Shown one piece after another: positions 24,829 through 35,092 of a stretch of DNA of 63,870 bases (position 1 is its first letter; each line of letters starts with the position of its first letter). The position numbers and the translations under genes were made by a program. The notes under the pieces are model-generated. The model saw only the letters and a program-made list of their open reading frames with translations. It was not told where the DNA came from and did no database searches. The DNA is from Streptomyces carminius (GTDB lineage: Bacteria; Actinomycetota; Actinomycetes; Streptomycetales; Streptomycetaceae): positions 2,501 through 66,370 of the forward strand of contig NZ_PGGW01000018.1 of assembly GCF_002794255.1 (NCBI RefSeq), read 5' to 3'.

Positions 24829-27800
24829 TCAGCTCTCCAGGTACAGGTCGGACTCGACATCGACGTCGCGGAGGCTCCACAGCGTGGGATACGCCTCTTC
24901 CAGGTCGAGGTCGGCGTGAGTGCGGAGCAGTGCGGTGTCGGGGTGGCGGTCCGGGTTCGGGCTGTACGAGTACGGTGCCTCGTACAGCAGTCCGCCGTTC
25001 TCCTCCGCGAGCCGGTTCCAGTCGTCGATGAACGCCTCCAACTCCGCGTCGGTGGCGTCTGCCTCTTCCTTCTCAATGCCGCGTACCCGGGTGACAAGGG
25101 CGGTGCGCAGATCGTGCAGATCCCGCTCGAAGGCATGCACATTGGCCGCGGCCTTGTTGGGGCGGGCGATCGGCAGCATCAGACGGGCCAGCCCGACGAA
25201 GACCGCGTGCAGGGCCCGATCGCGGGCGCGGGCGGAGTACGGGGTGACGCTGGTCGACTCCACTTGCTTGTAGAGGGCCGAGTGATACGGGACGAAGTCC
25301 TCGTAGTGCGACAGGTCGCGGGAGCGGGCGGAGTTGAACAGGGTGACCACCAGTCCGGGGTGTTGCCGTCCCACTCGGCTGGTGGCCTGGATGTACTCGG
25401 CTGTCGTCTGCGGCTGCCCCAGCACAGCCATCAGGCCGAGCCGATCGATGTCCACGCCCACCGAGATCATGTTGGTGGCGAGCACGACGTCCACTGCGGC
25501 ACCGGAGGCGAGAGTGCGTCCCAGTTCCCCGAGCCGGTCGGGGATCTCGCTGGAGGGAACACGGCTCGTCAGTTCCTTCGGGACGACCTCACGAGGGGCC
25601 ACGTCGCCGTCCCGCCGGGCATGGTTCTTCAGTCGCTCGTTGACGTCGGCGTGCACCTGCAGTTCGGCTGCCGCGAGCAGACGGAGACTGTTGAAGTAAC
25701 CGACCAGGGTCCAGTAGGCGTCACGGACCGCGTCATCGCCGTCGATCCTGCTCGCGTGGTGCAGGAGCGAGGCATAGGCGCGGATCAACAGGGTCGCCTG
25801 GGAGATTCCCGGGGCGAGCAGCCCGACGTAGCGGCGTGACGCCTTGCGCTCGGCAGAGGCCTGGACTGCGAACCACGAATCGCGGGCATCGAGGCCCGCC
25901 GGTGGGAACTGCGCGACCTCCCGGTCGAAGAGGGCTCTGCCCTGATGCATCGCCCGGCGGATGGTCGCCGTGGACGCGATGACCTTCGGACGGTCCGCAG
26001 CGATGTCGACCGCCGCCTCGTACAGGCCGGTGAGCGTGCCGAGCGGTCCGGAGATGAGGTGCAGTTCGTCCTGGACGATCAGCTCGGGCGGCGGTGTGCC
26101 CTTGGGCGCCTTGGTCACCCGATTGAACAGGGCGGCCACGTCCTCACGCCATGCCACCCGCGCGAACTTGTCGACCGTGGCGATGACCAGTGTGGGGCGT
26201 ACTCGGTAGAGCTCGGTGTCCACCACATGCACCGGCAACCCGTCGCCGTAGTCGCAGCCCCTGCCCGGGCAGTCGATCGACATGTGATCGCGGTCCACGT
26301 CGACCGTGTAGTCCCCCGCCCGCAAGGCTGTACCGCACCAGGGGCAGTCCCGGAGCTGCACCGGGTTCTGCTCCTGCAACGTCTCGCCCTTGTTCATTTT
26401 CCGCAGCGCGGTCTTGGCCTCTTCCAGGTTGTTCGGAGTGGCCGCCCGTCCCACCCACATGCCGACGGAGATCGGCTCGTGGCCCAAGCGGTCGGGGTCC
26501 TCGGCGCGGACACGGTCCATGGCACACATCAGTCGGGCGGCGCGCTCGAACTGCTGCAGGGTGAGCAGTCGGAGGGTGTAGCGCATGAAGACGGTGACGC
26601 CGCCGCCCGCCTCACCGAGACGGAGGCGACGGTGGAACACCGTGAAGGCGATCAGGCCGAGGTACGCCTCGGTCTTGCCACCACCGGTGGGGAACCACAG
26701 CAGGTCCACGATGTCGCGGTCGTCGTGGTTCGGGTCGACGATCCCTTTCAGGCAGAGCAGCATGAAGCCGATCTGGAAGGGACGCCAGACGCCCTGCGGC
26801 TCGGGTTGCCCCTGGCGACCGCCCTTGATCCACAGGCCGCGGCCGAGCTGTAGCGCCATGGCTCTGTTGGCCGTCCGGAAGGCTTCCATCGCCCGCTCGT
26901 CGCGCTCCAGCAGGCGGATGCCGGCCGTCATGCGCTTCTGGGCCACGCGGCACAGCCGCATCTGCTCACGGGCGAGGTCAAGGTACTCGGTGCTGCCGTA
27001 CGGCCCGCCGCGCAGAGCCTCGACGTTTGCCTCTCGTGCGTCGATCCAGCGTCCATATGCCTCGACCAGATCACCGAGCCAGGTCGTGACCTGCTCCGGT
27101 GTCGCCTCGGCCAGTGTCCGCATCCCGAGCCGGCTCACGTCGATGTCCGGGTTGGAGTCGGTGAGCAGCACCTCGTACGTCGGAACGAACTCCGTCCAAA
27201 CAGAGGACACCCCGGCAGATCCGGTCCCCGCGGGGAACTCGCCGACGGTGGGCGGGGTCCAGTTCCAGTCGGCGGCGCAACCATGGCCGGTGGCGAAGGC
27301 GGGGACGTGGCGGTGGAGCAGCCGGTTGAGCCTGACTTCCGCGTCCACTCCGCCCTCCGTCGGGCGCTCGACCAGGGCGGGAACCTCGCCGGGGACATCG
27401 ACGCGCAGGCCGACCTGGAAGAAGCAGTGAGTGTCGCGGATGTCCTGCTTCCCGACGAGGTGGGTGTTCACCAGGGTCGCGGTGATGCTCACTGTGCCCC
27501 GGGGGCCGCTCGGACGACGGACCCGCACCCTCAGCTCCAGACCCGGGACCAGCTTCTTCGGTTCCTGGTGAAGCTCGGTGACGTCGACCGAAACAGCGGG
27601 CAGATCCAGCGGGCGCCGTCGCCAGTGGAGATCCTGCGCCTCAACGGCGCGCCGCTCGGCCCGCGCGGGCACGGTGGGATTCCCCTGGCCGTCCACCGGG
27701 TCGTACACGGCGGCGGTGGGAGTGATCCGTACGGTGCGGCTGCGGGAGGGGTCCACGGCGAAGGTGATGCCTGTCGCCGAGGGGCGCTGGATACTCGCCA

Positions 27801-28068
27801 GGTTGACACCGGTGTCCGGCACCTCGTCGACGGTCAGTGTCGAGCTCGCGTCGTCGTAGTCGTTCTCGTCCGCGTCCTCACGGGCGAGTTCCTCGTCCTC
27901 GGTTCGGGGAAAGAGCACGCCGGTGGAGTAGGACGTCACGGGCCAGTCGTCCAGCACCTCCGCGGACTCGGCTCGCGCACCGGTCGGTCCGAGGAGGTCG
28001 GCCTTGAGCCGGTCCACCAGTTCGGCACGGAAGCGGTAGTGCTCCTCGATGTCGGGCATCGTCGCCAT
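24829..28068 (-). CDS. drmA: DrmA-like SF2 helicase of a DISARM-related system
   Basis: A 1079-residue helicase of the DrmA type. It has an N-terminal non-helicase region of about 430 residues, Walker A LLWFPTGGGKTEAYLG near 459, paired CPWCG...CPGRGCDYG cysteines near 576-600, a motif II variant IVQDELHLI near 666, SAT-like IASTATI near 700, and motif VI QATSRVGRQHPGL near 891. The Gly-rich PTGGGKT and QDELH (in place of DEAH) are typical of DrmA. ATG 28068 shares its A with the TGA of the upstream UvrD-like gene (TGATG), which decides the start. In DISARM, DrmAB binds DNA and unwinds it; the same role is inferred here. Confidence 0.9.
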   Translation of the reverse strand: MATMPDIEEHYRFRAELVDRLKADLLGPTGARAESAEVLDDWPVTSYSTGVLFPRTEDEELAREDADENDYDDASSTLTVDEVPDTGVNLASIQRPSATGITFAVDPSRSRTVRITPTAAVYDPVDGQGNPTVPARAERRAVEAQDLHWRRRPLDLPAVSVDVTELHQEPKKLVPGLELRVRVRRPSGPRGTVSITATLVNTHLVGKQDIRDTHCFFQVGLRVDVPGEVPALVERPTEGGVDAEVRLNRLLHRHVPAFATGHGCAADWNWTPPTVGEFPAGTGSAGVSSVWTEFVPTYEVLLTDSNPDIDVSRLGMRTLAEATPEQVTTWLGDLVEAYGRWIDAREANVEALRGGPYGSTEYLDLAREQMRLCRVAQKRMTAGIRLLERDERAMEAFRTANRAMALQLGRGLWIKGGRQGQPEPQGVWRPFQIGFMLLCLKGIVDPNHDDRDIVDLLWFPTGGGKTEAYLGLIAFTVFHRRLRLGEAGGGVTVFMRYTLRLLTLQQFERAARLMCAMDRVRAEDPDRLGHEPISVGMWVGRAATPNNLEEAKTALRKMNKGETLQEQNPVQLRDCPWCGTALRAGDYTVDVDRDHMSIDCPGRGCDYGDGLPVHVVDTELYRVRPTLVIATVDKFARVAWREDVAALFNRVTKAPKGTPPPELIVQDELHLISGPLGTLTGLYEAAVDIAADRPKVIASTATIRRAMHQGRALFDREVAQFPPAGLDARDSWFAVQASAERKASRRYVGLLAPGISQATLLIRAYASLLHHASRIDGDDAVRDAYWTLVGYFNSLRLLAAAELQVHADVNERLKNHARRDGDVAPREVVPKELTSRVPSSEIPDRLGELGRTLASGAAVDVVLATNMISVGVDIDRLGLMAVLGQPQTTAEYIQATSRVGRQHPGLVVTLFNSARSRDLSHYEDFVPYHSALYKQVESTSVTPYSARARDRALHAVFVGLARLMLPIARPNKAAANVHAFERDLHDLRTALVTRVRGIEKEEADATDAELEAFIDDWNRLAEENGGLLYEAPYSYSPNPDRHPDTALLRTHADLDLEEAYPTLWSLRDVDVESDLYLES

Positions 28069-29990
28069 CAGTCCTTTCCCTTCTCGGTACGGTCGTAGTG
28101 GAAGCGCCCGAGGCCGACCGGGCGGGGGGCGAGCCACACACCGAGTTCACCGAGGCCGGCGTGGACAGCGGCGGCGCGCTCGCCGGCGATGGTCTCCACG
28201 TTGTCGATGCGCAGGTCCGTGATGCGGCGGGGCCAGTTTCGAGGCTGGTAGCTCCTGGACTGCTGCATATGGCGGTAGAGGTCGCGACGGAATCTCTCCG
28301 AGGCCACGCCGACGGCATGCTCCCCATGGGTCAGCGCATAGCCGGGACCGAGTCGCTCCTCATGGTCCTCATGCACGTCATCGATCCGCTCCAGCACCAC
28401 CGAGTCGCCCGGAGCAGTCCGGCTGCGGAGGTGTTCCTGCAACGAGACCGGATCACCGTCGATCTGATGGCTGCCCGCCGGGTGATGGGGGTGAATGTCG
28501 CCACCGAGGAGTTCCAGGCCCGAGCGTTTCCAGTACTGGTAGCCGAAGCGCGCCCAGCGCCCCGTCCTCCTGTCCTTGCGGACCAGCCGAAAGCCGTTCT
28601 CCACGGGTCGGGCACCCGGTGGAGGTTCGAGACGGTACAACTCCTTGCGCGGCCGGGTCATGGCCACGTACAGCGCACGTGCGCGGTCGGCCACGTCGGC
28701 GGACAGATCATCCTTCTCCACGGTGATCTGTCCGGGGTCCACCACCAGGACGCGATCGAACTCCAGGCCCTTGGCTCGATGGAAGGTGGAGATCACCAGG
28801 TGATGTGGAGGTTGGGCGGTCAGTTCGTCCGGCAGTCGACCGGCGGAGATGGCCTCACGCAGCCGCGACAGATCAACGGAGCGCCCCGCCCGCTCCCGGG
28901 TACTGGCGCACAACAGGCGCCACACCCGTTCGGGATCGTTCTCCCTGCCGGCGCCGGCAGGGAGTGACGGGTACAGCTCGTCGAAGCGCTGTCGGGCCAG
29001 GGTCAGTGCTCCCTGGTCGGCGTGCATCAGCTCGTTCAGCCAAGCCGGGACGGCACGGTCCTGGGCCGCACGACGCAACTGGTGCGGGATACCCGCGTCG
29101 TGCAGCCACTCGGAGATCAGCAACGCCTCGCCGTTGGTGCGGCACAGCACGGCCGTGGTGATGTCGGTGACGCACAGGGAGTCCCGGATGAACGGCACGG
29201 TGATGTCGCCGAAGTCCATCCGCGTCGCGAGTTCCAGTCTCAGTTCCTCATGTGCCCGCTCGGCGTCGGCGAGAGTCCGGCACCCGCGCATCGTGCTCTC
29301 GAACGACAGGGCCGAGCACGCTTCCTCCGTGGACGCCCGGAAGTTGCGCGTGAGTGAGAGCTCGACCAGGTCGTCCACGAAGTAGCTACGGAGCCAGTCG
29401 AAGAAGCGGTTGGTCTCGATCGTGCGCTCGTCCGGGTCGGTGACCTGGTAGCCGTAGATCGCCTGGGCAGGGTCCCCGACGATGGTGAAGCCGCAGTCGT
29501 AGGACTCCAGCAGCACCTCGATCAGCTCGCGACGATCACCGACCAGATCCTGCACCTCGTCGATCACGACATGACGCAGCTCGTCGAGCCACTCCGGTGC
29601 CCTGTTCTCGTCGGCCACCACCTTCGTGGCTTCTCGAATGCGCTCGTCGAAGGAACGGGTCTTCCACTCGATGTCCGCCGCGACCTCGTTGAGGATCTCC
29701 AACGCCCAAGAGTCGAAGGTCGTCACCCTGACGTGTCGGGAACGGTCGCCGTGCCGTGACAGCCGCTCCCGCAGTTCCCGCACCGCGGCGCGGGAGAAGG
29801 TGAGCACCAGGATATCTCCGGTGGCCAGCCCCTCGTCGGATACCAGGCTCTCGACGCGGCGCACCAGGGTGTGGGTCTTCCCGGCTCCCGCGCCTGCGGT
29901 GACCAGCACCATGGCGTCTGCAGGCTGCTCCACGATCACGCGTTGTTCCTCGGTCAGCGGTGGGCTGTCCAGGTATGGGCCGGCAGTCAT
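28068..29990 (-). CDS. UvrD/Rep-like SF1 helicase
   Basis: A 640-residue SF1A helicase. LTEEQRVIVEQP (Q motif, about 12-23), Walker A VTAGAGAGKTHTLVRR near 31, motif Ia VLTFSRAAVREL near 62, motif II VVIDEVQDL near 143, GDPAQAIYGYQ near 170, motif V STFHRAKGLEF near 400, and motif VI LYVAMTRPRKEL near 440 are all present. The C-terminal 160 residues have no recognised nuclease motif. ATG 29990 overlaps the previous stop by ATGA and has GGAGGGG ahead. UvrD-like helicases are not core DISARM genes, so its place inside this operon is notable. It is translationally coupled to both neighbours. Confidence 0.9.
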   Translation of the reverse strand: MTAGPYLDSPPLTEEQRVIVEQPADAMVLVTAGAGAGKTHTLVRRVESLVSDEGLATGDILVLTFSRAAVRELRERLSRHGDRSRHVRVTTFDSWALEILNEVAADIEWKTRSFDERIREATKVVADENRAPEWLDELRHVVIDEVQDLVGDRRELIEVLLESYDCGFTIVGDPAQAIYGYQVTDPDERTIETNRFFDWLRSYFVDDLVELSLTRNFRASTEEACSALSFESTMRGCRTLADAERAHEELRLELATRMDFGDITVPFIRDSLCVTDITTAVLCRTNGEALLISEWLHDAGIPHQLRRAAQDRAVPAWLNELMHADQGALTLARQRFDELYPSLPAGAGRENDPERVWRLLCASTRERAGRSVDLSRLREAISAGRLPDELTAQPPHHLVISTFHRAKGLEFDRVLVVDPGQITVEKDDLSADVADRARALYVAMTRPRKELYRLEPPPGARPVENGFRLVRKDRRTGRWARFGYQYWKRSGLELLGGDIHPHHPAGSHQIDGDPVSLQEHLRSRTAPGDSVVLERIDDVHEDHEERLGPGYALTHGEHAVGVASERFRRDLYRHMQQSRSYQPRNWPRRITDLRIDNVETIAGERAAAVHAGLGELGVWLAPRPVGLGRFHYDRTEKGKD

Positions 29991-32900
29991 GCTTTCCCCT
30001 CCCACAGGTACTCGAACTCGGTGTAGGCGAGGTCCCTGCCGAAGTTCTCGATGTTGTCCTTGACGTTGAGGATCAGGCAGCTCTCCTTGCCACCGTTGAG
30101 GGGACCGCGCAGACCGCGCCCGATCATCTGGATATAAGTGTTCGGGCTGAAGGTGGGCCGGGCCACGACCACCGCCCGGACCGCAGGGGCATCGAAGCCC
30201 TGGGTGAGCACGTTGTAGTTGGTCAGAACCTGGATCTTTCCCTTGCGGAAGGCGTCGATCCGCCGGTTGCGAATGCCGACCGGGGTCTTGGCGTCCACGG
30301 AGGCAGCGGCAATACCGCTCTCATTGAGCAGCGCGGACAGGACATGGGCGTGCTCGACCGAGGTGGCGAAGACCAGAACGGGCCAGTGCTGCGGCAGCCG
30401 CTCAATTTCCTCGATGATGCGCTTCGTACGGCTGACGTCCTGCGCCAACCGCGCGGTCACTGCGGCGGGCAGCGTCATGCTGTTGCTGCTCGCGACCTGT
30501 GCGACCTGCTCCTGGGTGAGGGTGTACTTGCCGCCCGTAAGAACACGCTGCTCCACTCGGGAGAGCACCCCGAGTTCCTGAAGGTGCGGATACGGGTCAT
30601 CGCCCTCGAAGACGCCATGGTCCAGTCGCTTGTGACCGAACCGGGCCGCCAGCCGGCGGGTCTCCTCCTCACTGCTGCCGCGGAACGCGGTGGCGGTGAG
30701 GCCGACGAGGTGCCGTGCGGTGCGGTACTGGTCGATGCCGAGCGCGTCCAGAATCCTGGTGTACGTCTTGGGCACGGCGAAGTGTGCCTCGTCGACCACG
30801 ACCACGGACGCCTCGCGCAGCCAGGCGTACTGCTCGGTGGCCATGTGGCGGGAGAGGGTGTCGTCGATCGCCACGACGACCTGAGGGCCACCGGGTGCCG
30901 GCTCCGCCGCCATGCCACCCCACATGCGGCTGATCCGCAGGCTCTGTTCGGGCCCGGTCTGGGACCAGACGAACTTCCACGTCTCGATGGCCTGCTCGCA
31001 GAGTTCCGCACTCTGCGCGATCCACAGAACCGGTGCCCTGACGACCCCGTCGGCAATCGCCTGGACGGTCGCCTCCACCGCGATACGGGTCTTGCCCGCG
31101 CCGGTGGGGATCTGCAGCATCGCCCGCTTCTCGTCCACCTGAACCAGGTGCTGATACATGTTGGCGACCAGCCGCATCTGGTACGGGTGCAGCGGCAGCG
31201 GCTTGCGCGGACCGGCCACGGTCTCGAACGGCGGTGGGGCCTGACTCGTCTCCTGGTCACCCGCCCACTCGGCCGGAAAGCCGTAGGTCTTCACGAAGGC
31301 CCGTGCGGCATGCCCTCCAGCCCACCGCTTCGGTGCGTCGAAGCCCTCCTTCACCAGGGCAGGAGCGAGCTGACGCAGCACCTCCTCGCCATGGGTGGCG
31401 ATGACGAGTTGGGCGATGCGCAGGTCGCCCGGTGCCTCACCGTTCAGTTCCTCATCGGCGATCAACAACCCGGGGGGAAGCTCCTCGCGCAGCCTTTCGG
31501 CCCCCAGCGCCAGCAGCAGCTTGCGTGCGGGGTCCGGCTCCCGGCGCACCTTGAGGAAGCGCTCGTCCTCCTTGTCCTTTTCCTGCTGCCGCAGCAGGGC
31601 TTCACAGCCGGACCTGCCCAGCCGAAGCTCCAGCACTCGGTCGACAGCGCACAGCACATCCAGTGCACCGTCCGGTCCGCACAGCAGGACGGTGTCGCCG
31701 TCCCGGGCCTCGGTGAGCGGCTCCTCCCGCCGGCCCTCCGGGGTGCGCACCACCTTGGCCAGGTCGGAGCAGTGCGTGAGCTGCCAGTCCGTGCCGTGCG
31801 GGAGCCGCTGCCGCAGTCGCGGGTAGAGATCGGTGAGTTGGGTCGGCGTTCCCAGCGCGACGAAGGTGAGTTCTTCCTGGAGCAGCTCGGAGGGCGCCCG
31901 CAACGGCCACTCCTCGACCATGCGTTCCGCGTCCTCGGCGGTGGGCACCAGCATGGCCGGCACCTTCTCCCGCTGAAGGATGCGGTACTGCTCGGGGTCC
32001 GCAGTGACCGCGATCTCATCGTCGGATCGGGTCGTCCACTCCTCACCCACTTGACAGCGGGTGAGGGTGTCCTCGGGCCACGGGATCTCCTCGACGTCGA
32101 AACGAGTCAACAGGGCGTAAGCGCTGCCGACGAATTCGGCGTCCTGGCTGTCGAGCACGCGGATGATGAGTTCCGCCCACAGTGCCTCCGGCACAGAGTC
32201 GAAGTCCGATGTCAGGCGGAGGGCACGGACCGTCTCCATACCGATTTCCGCCACGGGCAACAGTCTGCGGTCGACCCGGAGTGCCGGGCTGACACACTCA
32301 CGCGGCCTGCGAATACCGAGCGAGGTGGGTACCACCCCCTCTTGGCGCAGCATCCACACGATGGGTGAGGGCATCGGATCCTGGGTGCTGCGGTTGGCAC
32401 CCACCTGCAGGGTCCAGTTCTCCACCAGGCCGTGCCGAGGCAGATGCTCGACAAATGCGGCACGACCTTCCCTGGACAGTCTGGACAGCAGATGCAGAGG
32501 GCCGGCGGGGTTGGCTCCGTCCACATGAACGGTCTTGAAGCTGGGACGGCGTGCAGTGCTCGGCAGTCTCCGGAGGTACGCCTTGTACACCTTGTCGCGA
32601 TACTCCTGGAACCAGTCGTCCTCACGCGGGTCGTAGTTGAGGACGGGCCTGTCGGTGGCGCCGAGGTCCCGTAGCAGAGCGACGTCGACACGGTGGAAAT
32701 CGGGGTCGATGAGCAGCTCACGGTCCCGGGCGCCATCGGCCGGCACCACCGGTCCACCGAGAAAGGCGTCACGGATCGGCCGGAACACACCATCAGCCGT
32801 ACGGATCTTGATGGTCCGGCCGGGATCCTCAACCTTGAACTTGATCACTACCGAGGCCCGGCCTCCGCCCGCCCTCCGCGTCAGTTGCCAGAACTCCTCC

Positions 32901-34753
32901 CACTCCGCGTTGCCGTAGTGGTCGAAACCGAGGTCCAGAATGGCCTTGAGACGCCCCTCGGCGTCCGCCTCCGGAATGCCCAGCATCTCCAGCGCATGCC
33001 GTGCCTGGTCGTCCGCGGCGACGTCCGGGTGCACATAAATGGTGTTGTCCCGCAGGCCACCGCCGTCGATCGCGCTGCGTCGGTAGATCTTGCCGCGCGC
33101 CGGCGCCACCAGATCACCGCGCTCAGTGAGAAGAACACGCGCGGTGACCGCCTCGGCGGCGTGCTCGGACCCGATAGCCTCCATGTCGGCGACAATGCGC
33201 AGGGCAAAGGCCGAAGCGGCGGGAATACGGTCCGCGACCAGGGCTTCCAGCCACTCGACCACCGAGGCCGGGCGCACGCCGGCGATCTCCATGATGTCGC
33301 GGACACGGGAACGCCGCTCCCGGCTCTCCACTGAGTGGTGGCACCAGTTGACGGGGCTGCCGGGGTGCTCGGCCCACAGGTTCAGCCAGTTCTCCCGGAG
33401 GCCTTCGGGGTGCAGGCGGAGCTCTCCGGGCTTGCGCAGGACACCGCGCTGATCGGGCAGCGACGGCTCGCGGGCGGCGACCCGCAGCACCTCCTTGCTG
33501 AGCATCTCGTCGCCCCACTGGGAGGCCTCGCGGCCACGCGCGGTGAGCAAGTTCAAGTAGGAGCCGGGGTCGTCAGCTTCCATGAGACGTGGCAGCGACG
33601 CAATGATCAGCTTCGCGGCCGCTTGGACGAGATCGGCGTTGAAGTCGCTCTTGGTCAGGTTCTGCCGGTCCTCGGGCGTCTTCCACGGCGCGTTGAGGAT
33701 GCCGGTGAGCGTGGTGTCGTAGTGGGTGGGGAAGAAGGCCCAGAAGTTCCCCCTCCTCTTCCGTGCCTCGACGCCCTTGCCGGGAACGGCCCAGGAGACC
33801 CTGATCACCGGGCGTTCGTGCAGTTCGCCGGCCGTCTTCTGCGCCTCGGTGGACGGCTGGTGGTCGACGTGGAAGACGTCCCACCGCTCGTTGCGCTCCC
33901 GCCTCCCGTCGATCTCCTCGATGACCTGGTGCTCGGTGTCGTGCGTGGTCTGCCGCAGCACCCTTTGCAGGCGATGTCCCTTCCGGCGATCCTCTAGAAC
34001 GACCGAGGCGACATGGGGCGAGAACAGCATGAAGTGTGCCGGGAACCTGCGCAGGTCCCGGCCCAGGCGCTGGTCCGCGCCGACGTGCAGGGGCAGCACG
34101 ACCGTGGTGGACGCCCATCCCATCAACTCGTCCAGCACCGGGTCCTGAGCACGGTCCGCGGCCAGGTCGAGCGGCTGTGCCATGCGCAGCACCGGCGTCT
34201 CGTCCCGGTCCGAGAGCTGGGGTACGACCTCACGGATACGTGTGGCGGACCATGCCTTGTCGAAGCCGAAACAGCCCGAGGTGCTGTAGAAGCGGGGGGT
34301 GTCGGTGACACTGAGCACCGATTTCACACCGACGCCGAAGCGGCCGATCTGTCCGCCCCTCTTCCGGGACACGGCCATCCGCAGGATGGTGTCCGCCCCT
34401 TCGGGCGAGACCGGGTTCCCGGTGTTGGCGCAGTACAGGCGTGTGTCGGTGAGCAGGACATGGATACGTCCGCCGCCGGCATAGTCCTGGTTCTCGTCGA
34501 CCCCGTTCTGCACCAGCTCGTAGATCTGTCGCTCACCGTATCCCCCCTGGGTGATACGGCGTTCGTTGTTCGCGTGCTCCTGCACATGGCCGGGATCGGC
34601 CCGGTACACCTCGAGAATGCGGCGGGACTGGGCGAGGACGGTCTCGATGACGTCCGTGGCTTCGGACATAGAACTGCTCATCGTGCTGCTGGCTCCCGAG
34701 GTGCTTGGTGAACGAGCGAGGGCAGCGTGGGGGGCGCCCTCGAATATATCCAT
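29987..34753 (-). CDS. GHKL-ATPase / SF2 DEAH helicase fusion protein
   Basis: A giant protein of about 1588 residues and probably the first gene of the drmAB operon. The N-terminus is a GHKL ATPase of the sacsin/Hsp90-like type: N-box RQIYELVQNGVDENQ near 79, YCANTGNPVSPEG near 110 and IGRFGVGVKSVLSV near 141. The long middle has no recognised domain. The C-terminus is an SF2 helicase: Walker A QIPTGAGKTRIAVEA near 1216, VVVDEAHFAVP near 1319, LTATAFRGS, and motif VI YIQMIGRGLRGP near 1545. ATG 34753 has an AGGA site; ATG 34681 and 34669 are alternatives. The frame is open to 34909 but upstream sequence looks noncoding. Its 3' end overlaps the UvrD-like start. Confidence 0.85.
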   Translation of the reverse strand: MDIFEGAPHAALARSPSTSGASSTMSSSMSEATDVIETVLAQSRRILEVYRADPGHVQEHANNERRITQGGYGERQIYELVQNGVDENQDYAGGGRIHVLLTDTRLYCANTGNPVSPEGADTILRMAVSRKRGGQIGRFGVGVKSVLSVTDTPRFYSTSGCFGFDKAWSATRIREVVPQLSDRDETPVLRMAQPLDLAADRAQDPVLDELMGWASTTVVLPLHVGADQRLGRDLRRFPAHFMLFSPHVASVVLEDRRKGHRLQRVLRQTTHDTEHQVIEEIDGRRERNERWDVFHVDHQPSTEAQKTAGELHERPVIRVSWAVPGKGVEARKRRGNFWAFFPTHYDTTLTGILNAPWKTPEDRQNLTKSDFNADLVQAAAKLIIASLPRLMEADDPGSYLNLLTARGREASQWGDEMLSKEVLRVAAREPSLPDQRGVLRKPGELRLHPEGLRENWLNLWAEHPGSPVNWCHHSVESRERRSRVRDIMEIAGVRPASVVEWLEALVADRIPAASAFALRIVADMEAIGSEHAAEAVTARVLLTERGDLVAPARGKIYRRSAIDGGGLRDNTIYVHPDVAADDQARHALEMLGIPEADAEGRLKAILDLGFDHYGNAEWEEFWQLTRRAGGGRASVVIKFKVEDPGRTIKIRTADGVFRPIRDAFLGGPVVPADGARDRELLIDPDFHRVDVALLRDLGATDRPVLNYDPREDDWFQEYRDKVYKAYLRRLPSTARRPSFKTVHVDGANPAGPLHLLSRLSREGRAAFVEHLPRHGLVENWTLQVGANRSTQDPMPSPIVWMLRQEGVVPTSLGIRRPRECVSPALRVDRRLLPVAEIGMETVRALRLTSDFDSVPEALWAELIIRVLDSQDAEFVGSAYALLTRFDVEEIPWPEDTLTRCQVGEEWTTRSDDEIAVTADPEQYRILQREKVPAMLVPTAEDAERMVEEWPLRAPSELLQEELTFVALGTPTQLTDLYPRLRQRLPHGTDWQLTHCSDLAKVVRTPEGRREEPLTEARDGDTVLLCGPDGALDVLCAVDRVLELRLGRSGCEALLRQQEKDKEDERFLKVRREPDPARKLLLALGAERLREELPPGLLIADEELNGEAPGDLRIAQLVIATHGEEVLRQLAPALVKEGFDAPKRWAGGHAARAFVKTYGFPAEWAGDQETSQAPPPFETVAGPRKPLPLHPYQMRLVANMYQHLVQVDEKRAMLQIPTGAGKTRIAVEATVQAIADGVVRAPVLWIAQSAELCEQAIETWKFVWSQTGPEQSLRISRMWGGMAAEPAPGGPQVVVAIDDTLSRHMATEQYAWLREASVVVVDEAHFAVPKTYTRILDALGIDQYRTARHLVGLTATAFRGSSEEETRRLAARFGHKRLDHGVFEGDDPYPHLQELGVLSRVEQRVLTGGKYTLTQEQVAQVASSNSMTLPAAVTARLAQDVSRTKRIIEEIERLPQHWPVLVFATSVEHAHVLSALLNESGIAAASVDAKTPVGIRNRRIDAFRKGKIQVLTNYNVLTQGFDAPAVRAVVVARPTFSPNTYIQMIGRGLRGPLNGGKESCLILNVKDNIENFGRDLAYTEFEYLWEGKA

Positions 34754-35092
34754 GGTTTCCTGTCCACGACCCCGCGTTACACAAAAGAAACCATCTTCTT
34801 CGCCAAGTCGACGGACATGCTCAAGGGCCCGGAATCTCTCCGAACTCCCCCTTGACCCACGCCTCCGCCTGGAGTCAGCCCAACTACTGACCCCAGGCGG
34901 AGACAGCACGGAGACACTTCCTCTCGGTCAGGCCACAGTTCGACCGTGAGGAATTAAAGGAGGCAGGGGAACCGACGGCTTCCTGTCGTGCGAGGGACGC
35001 GCAATCGCCGCACCTCTCGCTTCCATGGCAGAAAACCTTCACAGCCTGCGCCCGCTGCCTGCCCGACGATCCTGCCCTCTTTTATCCGAGAA
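34754..35092. other. Intergenic region upstream of the GHKL-helicase operon
   Basis: 339 bases with no convincing gene. It should hold the promoter of the minus-strand operon. An A/T-rich stretch on the minus strand at about 34770-34800 (TTTTGTGTAAC) is a candidate -10 area. Not enough symmetry for an operator call. Confidence 0.4.
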
